Positions 10,124 through 19,703 of a stretch of 64,000 bases of DNA are shown piece after piece. The stretch is from the NCBI GenBank assembly GCA_027486795.1, contig JAIXOI010000042.1, forward strand, positions 1-64,000, given 5' to 3'. The translations under genes were made by a program, and so were the position numbers. The notes beneath the pieces were generated by a model. The model was not told the origin of the DNA and made no database searches. It saw nothing but the letters and a program-made list of their open reading frames with translations. The DNA is from Sphingobacteriales bacterium. GTDB taxonomy: Bacteria; Bacteroidota; Bacteroidia; Chitinophagales; CAIOSU01. The first letter of the stretch is position 1; each line of letters begins with the position of its first letter.

Positions 10124-10804
10124 ATGAACTTTCTCTCCCATTATTTTATCGATAGCGACAATCCTTCGGCTTACTTTAAGTTCGGATTGATAATGCCCGA
10201 TTTAGTTAGCGGGTATAACCAAAAAATGCGGAAAAGGGTAGCCTCATACCACCCTGAACTGGGAGAGCATTCTGCTATTTCGCAAGGCATTACCAAACAT
10301 CAGCTTACCGATAAGATTTTCCACAGCTTACCCGAATTTGAACTTTTACAGGCTAATTTAAAAAGTGAACTGAAAAGCCTACAGTTGCTAGAGGTACTGC
10401 CCCGCTCATGGTTTTTGGCCCATATTGCCGTCGAAATGATGATTGACCGTACTTTGTTAAAACTTTATCCGCATTTATGCGTAGAATTCTACGAAACGCT
10501 GGCAATAGTATCACAACCTGTAGTGGAAAAGTATTTCGCTAAAACGGGCTGTAATCATTTGTCCAGCGATTTTTTTGGTAATTTTAAAACATTCACGGAG
10601 CGTAGGTTTTTACAATATTACCCACGCGACGACCATTTTACCGAAGCATTGCTGGGGGCATGGTATAGGGCAACAGGAAACAAGGTGGATGCTGATGTGC
10701 GACAAAAAACACAAGAAGCGTTGCTGAAGTTTGAGCGCCAAAACGCTAACCTGCTGCAAGACATGCCCCAAATAGTGGTTCAACTGCTCAAAACTGCCAC
10801 ATGA
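10124..10804 (+). CDS. AcpH-like (acyl carrier protein phosphodiesterase family) protein
   Basis: A protein of 226 residues from the ATG at 10124 (an in-frame TTG at 10106 adds six residues but is less likely). The opening MNFLSHY and the later KHQLTDKIFHSLPEF and LAHIAVEMMIDR match the layout of AcpH, which removes phosphopantetheine from acyl carrier protein: MNFLAH start, an MHRRID-like helix, and an alpha-helical HD-like core. Identity is low by eye, so catalytic function is not assured. The stop TGA overlaps the ATG of the next gene (ATGA), indicating translational coupling with the PorV/PorQ-family gene, although no functional link is evident. Confidence 0.6.
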   Translation: MNFLSHYFIDSDNPSAYFKFGLIMPDLVSGYNQKMRKRVASYHPELGEHSAISQGITKHQLTDKIFHSLPEFELLQANLKSELKSLQLLEVLPRSWFLAHIAVEMMIDRTLLKLYPHLCVEFYETLAIVSQPVVEKYFAKTGCNHLSSDFFGNFKTFTERRFLQYYPRDDHFTEALLGAWYRATGNKVDADVRQKTQEALLKFERQNANLLQDMPQIVVQLLKTAT

Positions 10805-11910
10805 CACCAAAGACCGGAATCACCATAACCGGACTGTTAGTTCTCGCACTGATGCTGTTGCCGGTATTCGCCGCCAAAGCACAAGTGCGTAAATACAGCA
10901 ACGAGTTCCTATCTATAGGCGTTGGTGCCCGTGGCATGGCCATGTCGGGCGCACAAGTAGCTAGCGTTGACGACGTAACCGCAGGCTATTGGAACCCCGC
11001 CGGACTAGCACAAGTAACCCACAACTTTCAAGGTAGTTTTATGCATGCCGAGTATTTTGCAGGCATCGCCAAATACGACTACGGCTCAATCGTTATTCCG
11101 ATGAAAGACAAAAAACGGTTTTTGGGCGTTTCGCTCATCCGTTTTGCAGTTGACGACATTCCGAATACGATCAACCTATTTGACCCTGATGGCACCATAA
11201 ACTACGACAACATCCGTTCGTTTTCGGTGGGCGATTACGGTACATTTATCAGCTATGCCCAAAGTATACCCAAGCTCAAAGATTTGCGCATTGGGGTAAA
11301 TGCCAAGGTTATTTATCGTAAAGCGGGCGACTTTGCCACCGCATGGGGTTTTGGCCTCGATTTGGGTGCCCAATACGATATTAAAAAACTAAAATTGGGT
11401 TTTATGGCCCGCGACGTAACAAGTACATTCAACGCTTGGTCGTTTAACTTTACCGATGAAGAAAAAGATGTATTGGTAGCTACTGGCAACACATTACCAT
11501 CCAGTTCGCTTGAAATTACGGTACCCAAGTTCATTTTTGGTGCCGCTTACGATTTTAGTATCAAAGACAAGTTCCATATTTTACCAGAGCTCAACTTTGA
11601 GATGAGTACCGATGGAAAACGTAACGTGCCTATACGCACCAATAGTGTTAGCATCGACCCGAAGTTTGGCCTCGAAATGAACTATGCAAAGATCATCTAT
11701 GTTCGGTTTGGGGTAGGCAATATTCAACGAGTAACCGATGATATTGACGGCAGCGCTATAGTAACCTGGCAGCCAAATATTGGAGTGGGCTTGCGCATAA
11801 AAGGTATTAAAATTGATTATGCCTTCACCGATATTGGCAACCAGAGCGATGCCCTATACTCGCATGTGTTTTCGCTAAATGTAGGGATTAACAAAAGGCA
11901 ACAAAAATAA
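10801..11910 (+). CDS. PorV/PorQ-family outer-membrane beta-barrel protein
   Basis: A 369-residue protein with a signal peptide (to about KAQ, residue 28) and the N-terminal signature of the family: GVGARGMAMSGAQVA then GYWNPAGLA. The rest alternates hydrophobic and polar residues as expected for a FadL-like barrel. In type IX secretion, PorV forms the shuttle that moves cargo to the PorU sortase, and PorQ relatives act in the attachment complex. The gene overlaps the AcpH-like gene by 4 nt and is 3 nt before the C25 peptidase gene, so it is almost certainly cotranscribed with it. The sequence is a general family member, not diagnostic for PorV itself. Confidence 0.85.
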   Translation: MTPKTGITITGLLVLALMLLPVFAAKAQVRKYSNEFLSIGVGARGMAMSGAQVASVDDVTAGYWNPAGLAQVTHNFQGSFMHAEYFAGIAKYDYGSIVIPMKDKKRFLGVSLIRFAVDDIPNTINLFDPDGTINYDNIRSFSVGDYGTFISYAQSIPKLKDLRIGVNAKVIYRKAGDFATAWGFGLDLGAQYDIKKLKLGFMARDVTSTFNAWSFNFTDEEKDVLVATGNTLPSSSLEITVPKFIFGAAYDFSIKDKFHILPELNFEMSTDGKRNVPIRTNSVSIDPKFGLEMNYAKIIYVRFGVGNIQRVTDDIDGSAIVTWQPNIGVGLRIKGIKIDYAFTDIGNQSDALYSHVFSLNVGINKRQQK

Positions 11911-11913
11911 GGT

Positions 11914-14900
11914 ATGAAAAGCTCAGTGACATTTAGGTTTTTCTTGGCGTTATTGCTGGCTATGCCATTATATATGCAAGCGCAAACCTATGGTAACGAA
12001 TGGATTGATTACAGCAAAACGTACTACAAAATAAAAGTGGCCCGCGATGGTATATACCGCATACCATATAGCGTGTTAAGCGCAGCCAATATACCCGTAA
12101 CATCGGTAGCTGGTAGCCAGTTTACGATGTTCTGCAAAGGCGAGGTAGTGCCAATTTATGTATCTACCACAGGCCTTATGGGCAATAATGATTACATCGA
12201 ATTTATCGGCAAAAAAAATGATGGCTCCGTTGACCTTCAAATGTTTGAAGACCCATTTTTACAAGCCAATCCATCTTACAGCTTAATTACCGACACCATA
12301 TCCTATTTTTTGGCTTGGAACACTATACAGCCTGGCAAATTCTTTTCGGCCATACCCAATGACCTTACCAACCTGCCAAATAAGGAGATTTTTTGCACAA
12401 CCACCATTACCCAATCAACCAACGGAACGTACAACCAAGGTAAACCCGCTGTGCTTGCCGGCGTATCGTTATACGAATCCATGTTTGATGATGCAGAAGG
12501 ATACGGTGACGCAACTTTTAACTTAGCCAACAAAACATACTCTTTTGCTACACCTGGCCTAGTGGCATCTTCGGCGCTTAATTTTACGCTGAAATTAAAT
12601 TTGGTTTCAACCTCTATATCCGATCACCGCCTTCGCATTTCGTTCAATGCACTACCGGTGTTAATTGATACCAGTTATTATGGCTATCGCTTAAACAAAT
12701 GGGAGTGGACCAACACATCAAACAACCTTAATGCCAATAATACCCTTAATATATCGGCCATTGGCCCAGGTAGCATCGATAGAAACCAAGTGATGTTTTT
12801 GAGCCTTACCTATCCTCACAATTTCAATGTAAGCGGAGCTACCAAGTTTGAGTTTAATCTAAACACAAATTCTGGGGTGAAATTCTTGGAGTTCACTTCG
12901 TTTTCGAGCGGCAACACCACACCTATCCTTTACGACCTAACCAATCAGATTCGCATTGAAGGGCAAAACAACTCAGGCACACAGCAATTCAAAATACCTA
13001 CTCACGGTGGAGCTGCCGAAAGGGTTTTTTACCTTTCCAACACCAGCAGCACCGAACTATTTAGTGTTGCAAACCTAACTCGAACCACATTTATAAACTA
13101 CAGCAACCCGAGCAACCAAGGTAGCTACATAATTATTACTAGCAATTCGCTAACAAATGACGGCAACGGCAACAATTGGGTAAATGAATATGCACGCTAT
13201 AGGGCAAGTTTAGCTGGCGGTGGCTATAGCGTTGCAACCGTAATAGCTGAGCAGTTGTACGACCAATTTGCTTATGGCATTGCCAAGCATCCTTCGGCGA
13301 TACGAAACTTTATGCACTTTGCCGACGTGAACTGGGTTGACAAAAGACCCCAATACCTGTTTTTGATAGGTAAAGGCTTTGAATACAGAAATATGCGGTC
13401 TAGTTCGGGCACATTCAATGCTTGCCTTATACCCACTTGGGGATACCCAGGAAGCGATAATTTGCTAGCTGGCACGCCCGGTACACTTATACCGCTGATA
13501 CCTGTAGGGCGCATAGCGGCTACCACACCTGCACAAGTAAAAGATTATTTGGATAAAGTGAAGGTGTTTGAGGCCGAACAGAATTTGGTTGGCGACCCCT
13601 ACCAAACCATTGCCAATAAATTATGGACGAAAGAATTGCTGCACCTAGGGGGCGGTAACAACAGCAGCGAGCAAGCAACCTTTAAGTTTTACCTAGAGAG
13701 CTTTGAGGATATAGTACGGGATACTTTTTATGGGGGTAATGTTACCTCGTTTTTTAAAAACAGCAGCAACCCTATACAAATTGCCCAATCGAACTTCCTA
13801 AGTAGCAGAATAAACCAAGGCGTATCGCTATTAACGTTCTTTGGTCACTCGTCTCCGAACTCTTTTGATTTTACCATCGACGATCCAAATAACTACAACA
13901 ACTCTCCAAGGTTTCCTTTCATTCTTTCCAACGGATGTTATAGTGGCAATATTTTCAACCCCGACCCAGGCATTAGTGAAAATTTTATTTTTGCCCAAAA
14001 CAAAGGAGCCATAGCGTTCTTGGCAACTACAGCCCTATCCTCGTCGAACGGTCTAAGTACTTACAGTCGTAATTTCTATTTCAACCTTTCGCCCAAAAAC
14101 TACCTAAGCACCGTGGGGGAGCTAATGAAAAAAACAATTGCCGATATTGAGAGTTGCTGCAATAGCTCGTTCAATAGAATGGTAGCACAAGACCTTATTT
14201 TGCATGGCGACCCAGCCCTAAAAATAAACCCACACCCTAAGCCCGATTATGCACTTGAGGCCCAAAACGTGTTTTTCGACCCTCCGATTGTTACCCTGCA
14301 AACCGATTCGTTTGACCTGTATGTAGCTATTGCAAACCTTGGAATGGCTATTGATACGCAAATAAATTTGGAAGTAATACGCACCCTGCCTGACGGCACC
14401 TCGTTTACTTACAACCTATCGGTGGATGGTACTCACTATCTGGATACTTTTAAACTGACCTTGCCAACGGGTTCGGGCGAGGCATTTGGCTTAAACAACC
14501 TACAGATAACTATTGATGCTGGCGATAAAGTGCCCTTAGAACTATCAGAAACCAACAATACTCTGGGCATTACTTTCAGTATACTCTCTGAAGATGTGTA
14601 CCCTATCCATCCATACGAGTTTGCAATAGTACCCAACCAAGGGGTTATATTAAAAGCCTCCACAGCTAATGCTTTTGCTGCGCAAAAGACCTATATTATG
14701 GAGATTGACACTACCGAGTTGTTTAACAGCCCCGTAAAACGAAGCACTAGCCTGGTACAAACCGGTGGTGTGCTGAGCTGGACACCCGGAATAGTGATGA
14801 CCGATAGCACGGTATACTACTGGCGCGTTGGTATTGACTCAACCGGAGCCGGCACTCCATATCGTTGGAGGAATAGTTCGTTTATTTACATCCAAGATGA

Positions 14901-16983
14901 ATTCCCGGGCTGGAACCAAAGCCACTACTACCAGTATCTTAAAGACGATTTCCAGAACCTAGAACTACCTGCCGACCGCCGGTTTAAATTTGCCGACGAT
15001 ATAAAGACCATTGCCGTGCGAACAGGAACTTGGGACGGGCAAGGTGGTGCCGTGCCTTTTGATCAAATGGCATACTTTATAAACAACGTAAAAAAACAAG
15101 ATTGGAACTGCGGTGGCAGTGGTGGATTTCCTGCCGGTGTTACCATTGCCGTTATTGACCCATCGACAGGCAACAACTGGGTGAGCCGCTATGCCGATGT
15201 GGTAACCGATGCCCAATCGGGATACAAGATAAACAGCATACACAAGAGCATCCATTGTAAAACCATTGATGTGGGCGGCTTTATGTTTCCGGTAAACACC
15301 GCTTACTGGCAGCAACGTATAGTTGATTTTGTGAACAGTATACCCAATGGCTACTATGTGCTGGTGTACAGTGTAAACTTTGCCAACTATGCTGGCTGGG
15401 GAGCGCCACTGCAACAAACATTTACCGATTTAGGCTCCGCTGCTATACCGCAACTGGTGAACCAAAGCGGCAGTTCGCCTTGGATAATGTTCACTACCAA
15501 AGGTAACCCGAGCGCAACCCAAGAAGTATCTGGTAATAGTATAAACGACATACTGAATTTCAATACCAGCATAACAGCTAGTTGGTACGAAGGCCAAATG
15601 ACCACCCCGTTAATTGGCCCGGCCTTTGAATGGGGATCGGTACATTGGCGTTGGAATTCCTTGGATTCTTTGCCTAACGACATTGCCAGTATTGATGTGA
15701 TTGGGGTAAACAATGCTGGTATTGAAACCGTTTTGATTCCTAACTTGACCAATTTAGATCAACCATTAACTAACATTAATGCGGCACAATATCCGTTCCT
15801 TAAACTGAAGCTAACTACCCGCGATGATAGCACACGCACCCCGGTACAACTTGACTACTGGCGCGTGCTTTACAAAAAAGTTCCTGAGGCTGCCTTGAAC
15901 GCTTTCCAACTATACCAGTTTACCGACTCGATTACATTGGGCGACAACTTGAAACTGGATATAGCGGTAGAGAACGTATCGCCGGTTGATATGGATAGCC
16001 TTCTAGTGAAATACTCCATCCTAACATCGAATAGGGCCGAATATACCGAATACATACGCTACGACTCGCTGAAAGCCTTCCAATCGGTAAACCTCACTTA
16101 TCAGTTTAACTCTAGCTGCAATTGTCTGGATGACGTAAATACGTTGATAATAGAAATAAACCCTGATGATGATCAACCGGAGCAGTTCCATTTCAATAAC
16201 TTGGGCATACTGCAGTTCCGCCAACAAGGCGATATTGCCAACCCGCTGTTGGATGTAACGTTCGACAATGTGCACATTATTAATGGCGACATCGTTTCGG
16301 CAGAGCCAGAGATATTGATTAAGCTGAAGGATGAAAACCGTTTCTTGGCCTTGAACGACACCTCATTACTTAATATTTTCTTGAAATACCCCAACGGGCA
16401 GTTGATTCGTCAAAACTTTACCGACCCAAAGGTACAATTTCGCCCAGCTACCACCAGCCAAGCCAACAATAAAAACAACTTAGCCGAGGTGCAGCTTAAC
16501 AAAACCTTTGAGCAAGACGGCACTTATGAACTATTGGTGCAAGCACAAGATAGAAGCGCTAACGTATCGGGCACTTATGGTGTAGCTGGTGATGGTATTG
16601 ACTATCGTCTTTCGTTCGAAATCATCAACAAATCGATGATAAGCAACGTGCTGAACTACCCCAACCCATTTACTACCCAAACTAGGTTTGTATTTACCCT
16701 TACGGGTTCGCAAGTGCCTACATTCTTCAAAATACAGATAATGACCGTATCGGGTAAAGTGGTGCGCGAAATTATGTTGGATGAGTTGGGCCCAATTCGT
16801 ATTGGCCGAAACATAACCGAGTTTGCCTGGAACGGCACCGACCAATACGGCGACCCACTTGGCAACGGTCTATACCTTTACCGCATAGTAGCCTCTATTG
16901 ACGGCCAAAGCATTGAGAAAATGGGCACTGGCGCCGACAAATACTTCAAAAGCGGATTTGGTAAGATGTATTTGGCGCGGTAA
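11914..16983 (+). CDS. Secreted C25-family (gingipain-like) cysteine peptidase, PorU-like candidate
   Basis: A 1689-residue protein with a signal peptide (to about YMQAQ). An N-terminal segment WIDYSKTYYKIKV...GIYRI resembles PorU and gingipain N-domains. The C25 catalytic pair is visible as GHSSPNSFD (His645) and ILSNGCYSGN (Cys675). Long Ig/CARDB-like regions follow. The C-terminus is a FlgD-like beta-sandwich starting NYPNPFTTQTRF and ending GKMYLAR, as found in type IX cargo and sortase. PorU is normally about 1100-1300 residues, so this protein is longer and may be a distinct surface peptidase. Its tight linkage to a PorV/PorQ-family barrel gene supports a role in, or export by, type IX secretion. 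Confidence 0.85.
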   Translation: MKSSVTFRFFLALLLAMPLYMQAQTYGNEWIDYSKTYYKIKVARDGIYRIPYSVLSAANIPVTSVAGSQFTMFCKGEVVPIYVSTTGLMGNNDYIEFIGKKNDGSVDLQMFEDPFLQANPSYSLITDTISYFLAWNTIQPGKFFSAIPNDLTNLPNKEIFCTTTITQSTNGTYNQGKPAVLAGVSLYESMFDDAEGYGDATFNLANKTYSFATPGLVASSALNFTLKLNLVSTSISDHRLRISFNALPVLIDTSYYGYRLNKWEWTNTSNNLNANNTLNISAIGPGSIDRNQVMFLSLTYPHNFNVSGATKFEFNLNTNSGVKFLEFTSFSSGNTTPILYDLTNQIRIEGQNNSGTQQFKIPTHGGAAERVFYLSNTSSTELFSVANLTRTTFINYSNPSNQGSYIIITSNSLTNDGNGNNWVNEYARYRASLAGGGYSVATVIAEQLYDQFAYGIAKHPSAIRNFMHFADVNWVDKRPQYLFLIGKGFEYRNMRSSSGTFNACLIPTWGYPGSDNLLAGTPGTLIPLIPVGRIAATTPAQVKDYLDKVKVFEAEQNLVGDPYQTIANKLWTKELLHLGGGNNSSEQATFKFYLESFEDIVRDTFYGGNVTSFFKNSSNPIQIAQSNFLSSRINQGVSLLTFFGHSSPNSFDFTIDDPNNYNNSPRFPFILSNGCYSGNIFNPDPGISENFIFAQNKGAIAFLATTALSSSNGLSTYSRNFYFNLSPKNYLSTVGELMKKTIADIESCCNSSFNRMVAQDLILHGDPALKINPHPKPDYALEAQNVFFDPPIVTLQTDSFDLYVAIANLGMAIDTQINLEVIRTLPDGTSFTYNLSVDGTHYLDTFKLTLPTGSGEAFGLNNLQITIDAGDKVPLELSETNNTLGITFSILSEDVYPIHPYEFAIVPNQGVILKASTANAFAAQKTYIMEIDTTELFNSPVKRSTSLVQTGGVLSWTPGIVMTDSTVYYWRVGIDSTGAGTPYRWRNSSFIYIQDEFPGWNQSHYYQYLKDDFQNLELPADRRFKFADDIKTIAVRTGTWDGQGGAVPFDQMAYFINNVKKQDWNCGGSGGFPAGVTIAVIDPSTGNNWVSRYADVVTDAQSGYKINSIHKSIHCKTIDVGGFMFPVNTAYWQQRIVDFVNSIPNGYYVLVYSVNFANYAGWGAPLQQTFTDLGSAAIPQLVNQSGSSPWIMFTTKGNPSATQEVSGNSINDILNFNTSITASWYEGQMTTPLIGPAFEWGSVHWRWNSLDSLPNDIASIDVIGVNNAGIETVLIPNLTNLDQPLTNINAAQYPFLKLKLTTRDDSTRTPVQLDYWRVLYKKVPEAALNAFQLYQFTDSITLGDNLKLDIAVENVSPVDMDSLLVKYSILTSNRAEYTEYIRYDSLKAFQSVNLTYQFNSSCNCLDDVNTLIIEINPDDDQPEQFHFNNLGILQFRQQGDIANPLLDVTFDNVHIINGDIVSAEPEILIKLKDENRFLALNDTSLLNIFLKYPNGQLIRQNFTDPKVQFRPATTSQANNKNNLAEVQLNKTFEQDGTYELLVQAQDRSANVSGTYGVAGDGIDYRLSFEIINKSMISNVLNYPNPFTTQTRFVFTLTGSQVPTFFKIQIMTVSGKVVREIMLDELGPIRIGRNITEFAWNGTDQYGDPLGNGLYLYRIVASIDGQSIEKMGTGADKYFKSGFGKMYLAR

Positions 16984-16995
16984 ACCCAGTTTGGG

Positions 16996-17019
16996 AACCT
17001 GCTTGCTGGCAGGCAGGTT
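16996..17019. terminator. Hairpin between convergent C25 peptidase and GMC genes
   Basis: AACCTGC (16996-17002) and GCAGGTT (17013-17019) form a 7-bp stem just after the stop at 16983. The T-tract is weak (TTTAAAAA). It probably helps end transcription of the C25 operon. Confidence 0.45.
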
Positions 17020-17146
17020 TAAAAATGCGGTATTTTGAAAATGGGGGCTATTCGCTAAATTTTTAATAAATAATTTAAGAGGGCTAATGGAAAGATTTTA
17101 TCCTTTGATATGATAGTTTACGAACGCAGCTTAACTCAAGGATAAA

Positions 17147-17187
17147 GCCATTTTCAAATTTCCAAATTAGCACATTTTCAAATTGGC
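17147..17187 (-). repeat. AT-rich 3' boundary element, copy 1 (after GMC gene)
   Basis: A 41-bp block containing CATTTTCAAATTTCCAAATT then AGCACATTTTCAAATTGGC. It ends 4 nt from the stop codon (17192-17194) of the minus-strand GMC gene. Copy 2 at 40710-40750 differs at only two positions. Confidence 0.85.
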
Positions 17188-17191
17188 AGCA

Positions 17192-18793
17192 TTACGCTAT
17201 CATCCCTTCCACCATTCTCCTTTCCAACGGTTGGTTGTCATTGCCGGCTTTTTCAGGCACTTGCGCCATGGCGTATTCGCTTAGGGCAGTAATGCTTAGG
17301 CTGGGGTTTACGCCCAAGTTGCAAGGGATGATAGAGCCATCCAAAATGTACATATTAGGGTAGCCAAACACTTGGAAATTTTCGTTTACCACACCCTTGT
17401 CTGCAGTTTCGCCCATGGGGCAGCCACCTAGTATGTGCGCCGTGGTGCTCATATTAAACATCACTTCGGTTACGGCATTCATCGGCACACCACCCGTTTT
17501 TTCAGCATAGCGGTTCATTACCTCTTGCCCGATGGGGATGTAGGCAGGCACTTTATCTTGCCCGCTATTATCAATAGCCATGCTACCTCCAAAAAGTCCT
17601 CTCCTCCAAACCATTTTCATGGAGCTATCCAGTGTTTGCATCACCAAGAAAATGATAGAGGTGCTAGCAAGTTTGCGATTGAACATAAACTTGATAACTG
17701 AACGAGGTTTAGTAATCAAGTTACCGATCATTTTGGCGGTGCGCACCAGCGGCTTGCCTTCTCCAGTAGCCAGTGTGCTCAATCGTGCCAGTGCATCCGA
17801 GCCATTGGAGTATTTTACAATCTCCACATGGGTGTGGTCGTCGGGGTTGAATACCGAACTGATAGCCACCCCGTGATTCAGTTTTTGGTTGCCGCCCATT
17901 ACCCCGCACAACGATTCAGAATTGGTGCGCAGGTTCTCCCCTAGCCTGTCGCTAAGGTTGGGCATGGTTTTGAGTGCATACTTTTGCTTCAATAGCAAGT
18001 CCATAGTACCCAGCACACCTCCGCTCACCACCAATCCTTTCGATTGATATACCTTAACTTTCTTCCTAAACCATGATGTGCTGCTCTGGGTGTGCACATG
18101 GTACACATCGTTTAGGTACTCTATTTTAGTAACTATCGTTTCCGCCACCACTTCGGCACCATATTGCTGAGCAAAATATAGGTAGTTTTTATCGAGGGTA
18201 TTTTTTGCACCATGCCTGCAACCTACCATACAACCAGCACACTCTGTGCAACCCGTGCGCTTGGGCCCTAATCCGTTAAAGTACGGATCGATAGGGTTTT
18301 TAGTATCGCCAAAGTAAACGCCCACATCCACGTGCCCATAGCTATCGCCGCGTCCCATATCTTGGGCTACCTCCTTCAAAAAGGTATCTTCCGGGTACTC
18401 CCTGTTTACTTTGGTGCTGCCCAGCATAAACTGTGCCTTTCGGTAATAGGGCATCAGCGCTGTTTTCCAATCTTTTATGTGCGACCAAGCAGGGTTCTTG
18501 AAGAATGCATCGGGCGGTACAAAGTGTGTGTTGGCATACACCAAGCTACCACCACCAACACCCACGCCGCTCAAAATAAAGACATCCTTAAAGAAGGTTA
18601 GTTTTTGAAAGCCAAACCATTTCAGCATAGGCACCCAAAGGTACTTGGGGGCGTTCCAGTTGGTTTTCGGGAAATCTTTGGCCTCGTAGCGCTTGCCTTT
18701 TTCTAGCACCGTTACACTATAACCCTTCTCTGCCAGCCGCATGGCCGCCACACTTCCCCCGAAACCGGAGCCGATGATAATGTAATCTTTCAT
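17192..18793 (-). CDS. GMC-family FAD oxidoreductase (cholesterol-oxidase-like)
   Basis: A 533-residue enzyme. The FAD-binding Rossmann motif GSGFGGS is at residues 8-14, followed by the GMC signature GVGVGGGSLVYAN. A cysteine-rich stretch, CTECAGCMVGC, about residues 198-208, is typical of the cholesterol-oxidase-like branch of the family. The C-terminus has HILGGCPMG and NPSLSITALSEYAMA, which complete the FAD site. Likely reaction: oxidation of a sterol-like or other hydrophobic alcohol, with the substrate unknown. It is separated from the membrane-protein gene upstream by 151 bp that hold a heptamer array just before its ATG. Confidence 0.88.
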   Translation of the reverse strand: MKDYIIIGSGFGGSVAAMRLAEKGYSVTVLEKGKRYEAKDFPKTNWNAPKYLWVPMLKWFGFQKLTFFKDVFILSGVGVGGGSLVYANTHFVPPDAFFKNPAWSHIKDWKTALMPYYRKAQFMLGSTKVNREYPEDTFLKEVAQDMGRGDSYGHVDVGVYFGDTKNPIDPYFNGLGPKRTGCTECAGCMVGCRHGAKNTLDKNYLYFAQQYGAEVVAETIVTKIEYLNDVYHVHTQSSTSWFRKKVKVYQSKGLVVSGGVLGTMDLLLKQKYALKTMPNLSDRLGENLRTNSESLCGVMGGNQKLNHGVAISSVFNPDDHTHVEIVKYSNGSDALARLSTLATGEGKPLVRTAKMIGNLITKPRSVIKFMFNRKLASTSIIFLVMQTLDSSMKMVWRRGLFGGSMAIDNSGQDKVPAYIPIGQEVMNRYAEKTGGVPMNAVTEVMFNMSTTAHILGGCPMGETADKGVVNENFQVFGYPNMYILDGSIIPCNLGVNPSLSITALSEYAMAQVPEKAGNDNQPLERRMVEGMIA

Positions 18794-18800
18794 ATTTTAG

Positions 18801-18828
18801 ACACAAGAGGCAAGACACAAGACACAAG
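18801..18828 (-). repeat. Heptamer array ACACAAG x4 in front of GMC gene
   Basis: Four consecutive 7-bp units: ACACAAG, AGGCAAG, ACACAAG, ACACAAG. On the coding strand the unit reads CTTGTGT, and the array ends 7 nt before the start codon at 18793. Confidence 0.9.
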
Positions 18829-18944
18829 ACTGAATCATGGTTATGCTATTAAAGAAAAACCATGAACCGTGGTCTGTCTACTTTTGACCATCTTAAACTT
18901 AGGTATTTTTTGGGAGATTGGGAAACTATGTGGTGAGTTTTAGT

Positions 18945-19703
18945 TTACCATCCCCTACCCTGCAAGGCCCACCAAAACGTGAAACTGGTAAACAGGAGGT
19001 AACCAATACCGAATGCAATGGCCCACTTTACATCTCGAAGCAAATAGAAACAAACCAATGGTATAATTTGTAGCGCATGCATGCCCAGAAAATGTGCAAT
19101 GCGCAAGTCGCCAAACTGGCGGCTCCACCCGACCACTGGCAAGCCTTTGGTTCCATCGGGTGCGCCAACAGTATGCGAGAGTTGCGAACCCATGGTTAAT
19201 CCTTGTAAGGCAAAAACCACAAATACCACAATGCCCAAGCGTATACCCCATAAATAAGCTGGAGGCAATGCAGGAAAGTCGCGGATAAAAAATAACAAAC
19301 CGTAGTATGCCGTCCACAGGGCAATAACAACCGCGCAAAACCCCATCACACTGAACATAAACGAATAAAATGGCGTTGAGACATTAAAATGCGACAATTG
19401 GCCTTTGCTGGCTTGCCAAGTTATATAAACATCTTCAACCAGCAACAACAATATCAAACCCCATGAATAAACCTGAACACTGGGTACTTTGCCTATGTAA
19501 TGCAAGTACCAAGCCATAGTACTTGCCAAAATTGCCGACGAAAGCCAAAACTTAAATGGCTTAAACCAAGCACTGGTGCCCAACAAATCTATTGGGTAAA
19601 GTTTAACCAACACAAGGCTAAGAATAGCCATCATAAGGCTGGCTAAACTGAAGTAAAACAATAACACGTTCCGTTCTTTCAATGTCTCTAAAAAAGTAAT
19701 CAT
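18945..19703 (-). CDS. Polytopic membrane protein, unknown
   Basis: A 252-residue protein with about seven hydrophobic helices and no motif I recognise. Polar loops include SAWFKPFKFW, VEDVYITWQASKGQ and GSQLSHTVGAPDGTKG. The start ATG overlaps the stop of the SDR gene by 4 nt (ATGA), so the two are translationally coupled and probably share the TetR-controlled promoter at 20511-20541. A membrane enzyme or transporter working with the dehydrogenase is plausible, but nothing in the sequence names the substrate. Confidence 0.8.
   Translation of the reverse strand: MITFLETLKERNVLLFYFSLASLMMAILSLVLVKLYPIDLLGTSAWFKPFKFWLSSAILASTMAWYLHYIGKVPSVQVYSWGLILLLLVEDVYITWQASKGQLSHFNVSTPFYSFMFSVMGFCAVVIALWTAYYGLLFFIRDFPALPPAYLWGIRLGIVVFVVFALQGLTMGSQLSHTVGAPDGTKGLPVVGWSRQFGDLRIAHFLGMHALQIIPLVCFYLLRDVKWAIAFGIGYLLFTSFTFWWALQGRGW

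Noticed and set aside
14965-15752. Minus-strand frames of 121-150 codons inside the C25 peptidase gene
   Set aside because: They are shadows of the large plus-strand gene with no domain content.
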